NCBI GenBank assembly: GCA_027325115.1
Contig: DAHWFG010000373.1
Location: 1 to 8,025, forward strand
Direction: 5' to 3'
DNA length: 8,025 nucleotides
DNA from: JAKBCQ01 sp021807585
Lineage (GTDB): Bacteria > Planctomycetota > Planctomycetia > Isosphaerales > Isosphaeraceae
Below, one piece after another: positions 6,501 to 8,025 of this stretch; within the stretch, counting starts at the first letter, position 1, and every line of letters begins with the position of its first letter. A model generated the notes under the pieces. The model did no database searches and had not been told where the DNA came from. It saw only the letters and a program-made list of their open reading frames with translations. The position numbers and the translations under genes were made by a program.

Positions 6501-7851
6501 TCTCTTCACCGCGCTTTGCCGGCTCGATTTTCAGGACGGGAATTGGAAAGGCGACAGTTGGGGAACGCGTCCCGATACTTCGGGCCCGTATTATCAACCC
6601 GAACGGTGGAGCGAATCCAATCGGATCGAATCGGTCCTCCGCTCGGCGATCGAAAAGGCCGCGTCGAGCGAACTCGGCCTTGAGCTCGCCCAGATCAATC
6701 GTCACAAAATCCCCTTGAATGATCAAATCGATAAGATTTTGGCGAAGGCCGAGGCCGATCCCAAACTTTCGCCCGAAGTCGTCGCGGTGATCGCTCGGCT
6801 CGATTCGGTTCCCGATCCCGCCGCTCCCTTCTTGATTCGCGCCGCGGAGGGTTCAAGTTACGCCTCATCTACACGTGTTCAAGCAGCGATAGCTTTATCC
6901 AAGACCGATCGCGACGACGCCTTCGCCGCGATTCTCGCGGCTTTCCCCGCGCTCGAGACCGATCGCGGAATCGAACGCGAATTCCGCCGCGCACGCGACG
7001 CGTTTCTTAACGCGCGTTATTTATTCAATCATGTGGGTCTGTTTGAGGCCAAGGCCGTCGAGAAAAAGGGTCGTTCCTCGGCGTGGGCCGACGCGGCGCT
7101 CTTGACCTTGATGAAAGAGAACGTCGGCTCGCCCGAGACGCGAGCCGAAGCGTCGAAGGCGATTGCTGCGGGCTGGAACGACGTCAAGCGTCGGGCGCAG
7201 ATTCTGACCGGGGTCGCTCTCGCGGAATACCGTCCTTATAGCGACAAGGTGATTGCTTCGCTCAAAGACGCCGACGCCGACGTCGTCGCCGCGGCGCGAT
7301 TCGCTTCGACTCGGCTCAAGCTCGACGGCGGGTCGCGGATCAGGCCGCGCGGACCGAAGATCGAGACGATGAAAATCGACGCCGTGATCGCCGCGATCAA
7401 AACCCGCAAGGGGGATCGCGATTATGGCGAACGCTTGTTCACATCATTGAATTGTATGAATTGTCATACCGTCCGCGCCGACGATCCTCCCAAGGGACCT
7501 TATCTGGGAAACATCGCTAAAACATATAAACGAGTGGAACTTGCCGAATCGATTCTGACTCCGAGCAAATCGATCGCTCAGGGTTTCGCCACCAACGTTC
7601 TGGCGCTCGAAGACGGTCGCACGCTGACGGGGTTCGTCGTGCGTGAGGCCGCGGATCGCGTGACGATTCGGACGTCGGACGCGAAGGAGATCGAAATCCC
7701 GGCGTCTCAGATCGAGGAACGCGCCAAATCGACGATTTCGGTGATGCCCGAGGGATTGGTAAAAGATTTGACGATCCCCGAGTTCGCGTCGTTGCTTGAT
7801 TATCTCGAGTCGTTGGCGAATCCGCCGACCGCGACCGCGAAGGGGAATTGA
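3565..7851 (+). CDS. Exported ThuA / discoidin-like / PVC dehydrogenase / HEAT / cytochrome c fusion protein
   Basis: A 1428-residue exported protein. Residues 1-23 are a signal peptide (MMLSRF, then a hydrophobic AAAVAVATLIGSVAVAA). Residues 29-255 are a ThuA-like domain with LFVCGGCCHDY (33-43) and VVHCAMHC (121-128). Residues 262-395 are an F5/8-type C (discoidin, CBM32-like) domain: AFDGNGATRWCA, WLEVDLG, YKIEGSADGSNW. Residues 412-760 are a beta-propeller of the Pirellula/Verrucomicrobium membrane-bound dehydrogenase type, with DLDGDGRAD and DHDHDGIAD calcium-site-like loops and DNTND (620-624). Residues 770-1250 are HEAT-like helical repeats. Residues 1269-1428 are the PVC-type heme-binding domain with CMNCH (Cys1297, Cys1300, His1301) and likely axial Met1394 (SVMPEGL). 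The family is thought to bind and oxidise sugars or polysaccharides in the periplasm, passing electrons to the heme; activity is unproven. The start was chosen from the signal peptide; the ribosome-binding site is weak (GGA at 3554). Confidence 0.93.
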   Translation: MMLSRFAAAVAVATLIGSVAVAADPPPKPIKALFVCGGCCHDYTNQKNLIKKGLEERAHIEVTVVQQGGTSTKSEIDLYKNDDWSKGYDIVIHDECFSDAKDPAWLERILKPHKAGLPGVVVHCAMHCYRTGSDEWFKFCGVTSRRHGKQYAHDVLNRDAEHPIMKGFGPAWANPAGELYWIEKVWPTAHALGSSKNQENGHDEVCVWTNQYEGKTRVFGTTIGHHNETVSDPAYLNLMTRGVLWACDKLDDKYLKPVEPRKVSINEAKGKHATASSEETGKGNLAGGAFDGNGATRWCAANSNAGEWLEVDLGKPTKIEGITLEWESDGAVYRYKIEGSADGSNWRTLVDASRNKENGPYVHKDHLGSSRYVKVVFLGSDTGSWGSLREVLVDGGREEVVRREERAAPASADPRLADVKVPEGFEARVFAAPPAVNYPVYVAASPEGDVYVSVDRNGSLDREPHRGSVVKLSDLDGDGRADQAKLFVPDVDSPRGLVWDHDRLYLMHPPHLSVYIDHDHDGIADEHKYLVKNIAFGFKDRPADHTSNGVTLGLDGRLYLAIGDFGFLRAEGADGRTLQLRGGGVVRVGTDGTGLELYSRGTRNILEVSLDPLLNAFARDNTNDGGGWDIRLHHFSGIEHHGYPSLFQNFSDEIVQPLADYGGGSGCGGLHLAEPGFPKGYGNALYTADWGRERIYRHILTPKGATFAADQTEFIAIPRATDLDVDALSRLYVSSWKGATFTYAGENVGYVIRVVPAGYKPDPLPDFSNLDSAELIKLFEYPSMRRRLEAQRELLRRGLDEQTIKALSAFAGDRSKSIEARVAAIFTLKQDLGSKANPILISLCDNATVRAYALRALTDHDDELAGALGPPIADAARDADPRVRRQAAESLARLGKLEFASALVPLLTDADPIVAHTAVKALTLLKASDVCFKVVDDNKASARSREAALTVLRSLHEPKVVAGLIARLEKETDSTRRVGLFTALCRLDFQDGNWKGDSWGTRPDTSGPYYQPERWSESNRIESVLRSAIEKAASSELGLELAQINRHKIPLNDQIDKILAKAEADPKLSPEVVAVIARLDSVPDPAAPFLIRAAEGSSYASSTRVQAAIALSKTDRDDAFAAILAAFPALETDRGIEREFRRARDAFLNARYLFNHVGLFEAKAVEKKGRSSAWADAALLTLMKENVGSPETRAEASKAIAAGWNDVKRRAQILTGVALAEYRPYSDKVIASLKDADADVVAAARFASTRLKLDGGSRIRPRGPKIETMKIDAVIAAIKTRKGDRDYGERLFTSLNCMNCHTVRADDPPKGPYLGNIAKTYKRVELAESILTPSKSIAQGFATNVLALEDGRTLTGFVVREAADRVTIRTSDAKEIEIPASQIEERAKSTISVMPEGLVKDLTIPEFASLLDYLESLANPPTATAKGN

Positions 7852-7862
7852 CGATCGCGGCG

Positions 7863-7901
7863 CGTCGAGAGGCGATTCGGCTACTCGGCCGCGGCTCGAC
7901 G
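7863..7901 (+). terminator. Hairpin after the ThuA/cytochrome gene
   Basis: Arms CGTCGAG (7863-7869) and CTCGACG (7895-7901) enclose an inner CGGC/GCCG stem (7878-7881 and 7888-7891). The structure begins 12 bases after the stop. There is no T-tract, so it is a stabilising 3' hairpin or an atypical terminator rather than a textbook one. Confidence 0.4.
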
Positions 7902-7912
7902 ACATCGCCGCC

Positions 7913-7965
7913 TATGCATACAAACATGTGTATAGCATAAACAGCAGCCGGCGCGCGGTCGCGCC
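7913..7965. promoter_or_regulatory. Two adjacent inverted repeats in the 3' spacer
   Basis: TATGC-ATAC (7913-7921) pairs with GTAT-a-GCATA (7930-7939): nine base pairs with one bulged A and an eight-base loop. Ten bases later GGCGCG (7950-7955) pairs with CGCGCC (7960-7965) around the loop CGGT. The first could be a protein-binding palindrome and the second a terminator stem without a T-run. Confidence 0.4.
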
Positions 7966-7975
7966 ATAAGTTGCT

Positions 7976-7989
7976 TATAATATATTATA
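7976..7989. promoter_or_regulatory. AT-only palindrome containing a perfect -10 hexamer
   Basis: TATAATATATTATA is a perfect 14-base palindrome, so a TATAAT hexamer is present on both strands. On the plus strand, TATAAT at 7976-7981 would start transcription about seven bases before the ATG at 7995, giving a nearly leaderless message. I see no matching -35 hexamer. The site could serve either direction or be a DNA-bending or operator element. Confidence 0.4.
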
Positions 7990-7994
7990 TAAAC

Positions 7995-8025
7995 ATGAAA
8001 TATTATCGAGTGAATTCCGATTCCG
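7995..8025 (+). CDS. Possible start of a further gene, cut by the right edge
   Basis: ATG at 7995 opens ten codons (MKYYRVNSDS) that remain open to the window end. The only support is position: 13 bases after a perfect TATAAT hexamer and beyond the hairpins that close the upstream gene. There is no Shine-Dalgarno sequence, which fits a nearly leaderless start or a false start. Too little is visible to suggest a function. Confidence 0.3.
   Translation, partial: MKYYRVNSDS

Noticed and set aside
6091..6726. 211-codon open frame opposite the HEAT repeats
   Set aside because: Composition is that of an antisense shadow, and the plus-strand frame is continuous through the HEAT region.

Overview
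The window looks chromosomal and most likely comes from a member of the Planctomycetota. The strongest clue is the large exported protein at 3565-7851. It joins ThuA, discoidin-like, planctomycete/verrucomicrobial dehydrogenase, HEAT-repeat and CxxCH heme-binding regions, an arrangement typical of the PVC group. A secreted Tyr/Thr/Val/Pro-rich repeat protein at the left edge and weak Shine-Dalgarno signals fit the same picture. The coding DNA is moderately GC-rich and full of CGATCG/GATCG words; the spacers are often AT-rich.

Layout. (1) 1-566, minus strand: the N-terminal part of a secreted low-complexity protein with tandem hexapeptides, cut by the left edge. (2) 567-808: a divergent promoter region with a good sigma70-like arsR promoter whose -10 lies inside a candidate operator. 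(3) 809-1138 and 1240-2202, plus strand: arsR (metalloregulator with two CxC motifs) and arsM (As(III) S-adenosylmethionine methyltransferase with an unusual triple Cys-Cys tail). The 101-base gap between them carries a second copy of the arsR operator-like element, a short CGATCA array and a further inverted repeat. (4) 2203-2332: a convergent spacer with three consecutive perfect hairpins, one an apparent intrinsic terminator for the minus-strand gene. (5) 2333-3109, minus strand: a classical short-chain dehydrogenase resembling gluconate 5-dehydrogenases. (6) 3110-3564: a divergent intergenic region with a promoter for the dehydrogenase and a palindrome just upstream of the next gene. (7) 3565-7851, plus strand: the multidomain exported cytochrome protein. 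(8) 7852-8025: an AT-rich, palindrome-rich spacer with a possible start of another gene at 7995.

How the genes may work together. arsR and arsM form a compact arsenic-sensing and methylation unit. The shared element suggests that ArsR acts at both promoters (inference). No arsenite exporter or arsenate reductase is visible here. The dehydrogenase and the large cytochrome protein are divergently transcribed and could both belong to carbohydrate oxidation, but only proximity and family tendencies support this. I see no RNA gene, CRISPR array, insertion sequence or phage signature. The parts most worth a second look are the repeated operator-like element, the ArsM Cys tail and the secreted repeat protein; none amounts to a clearly new system.
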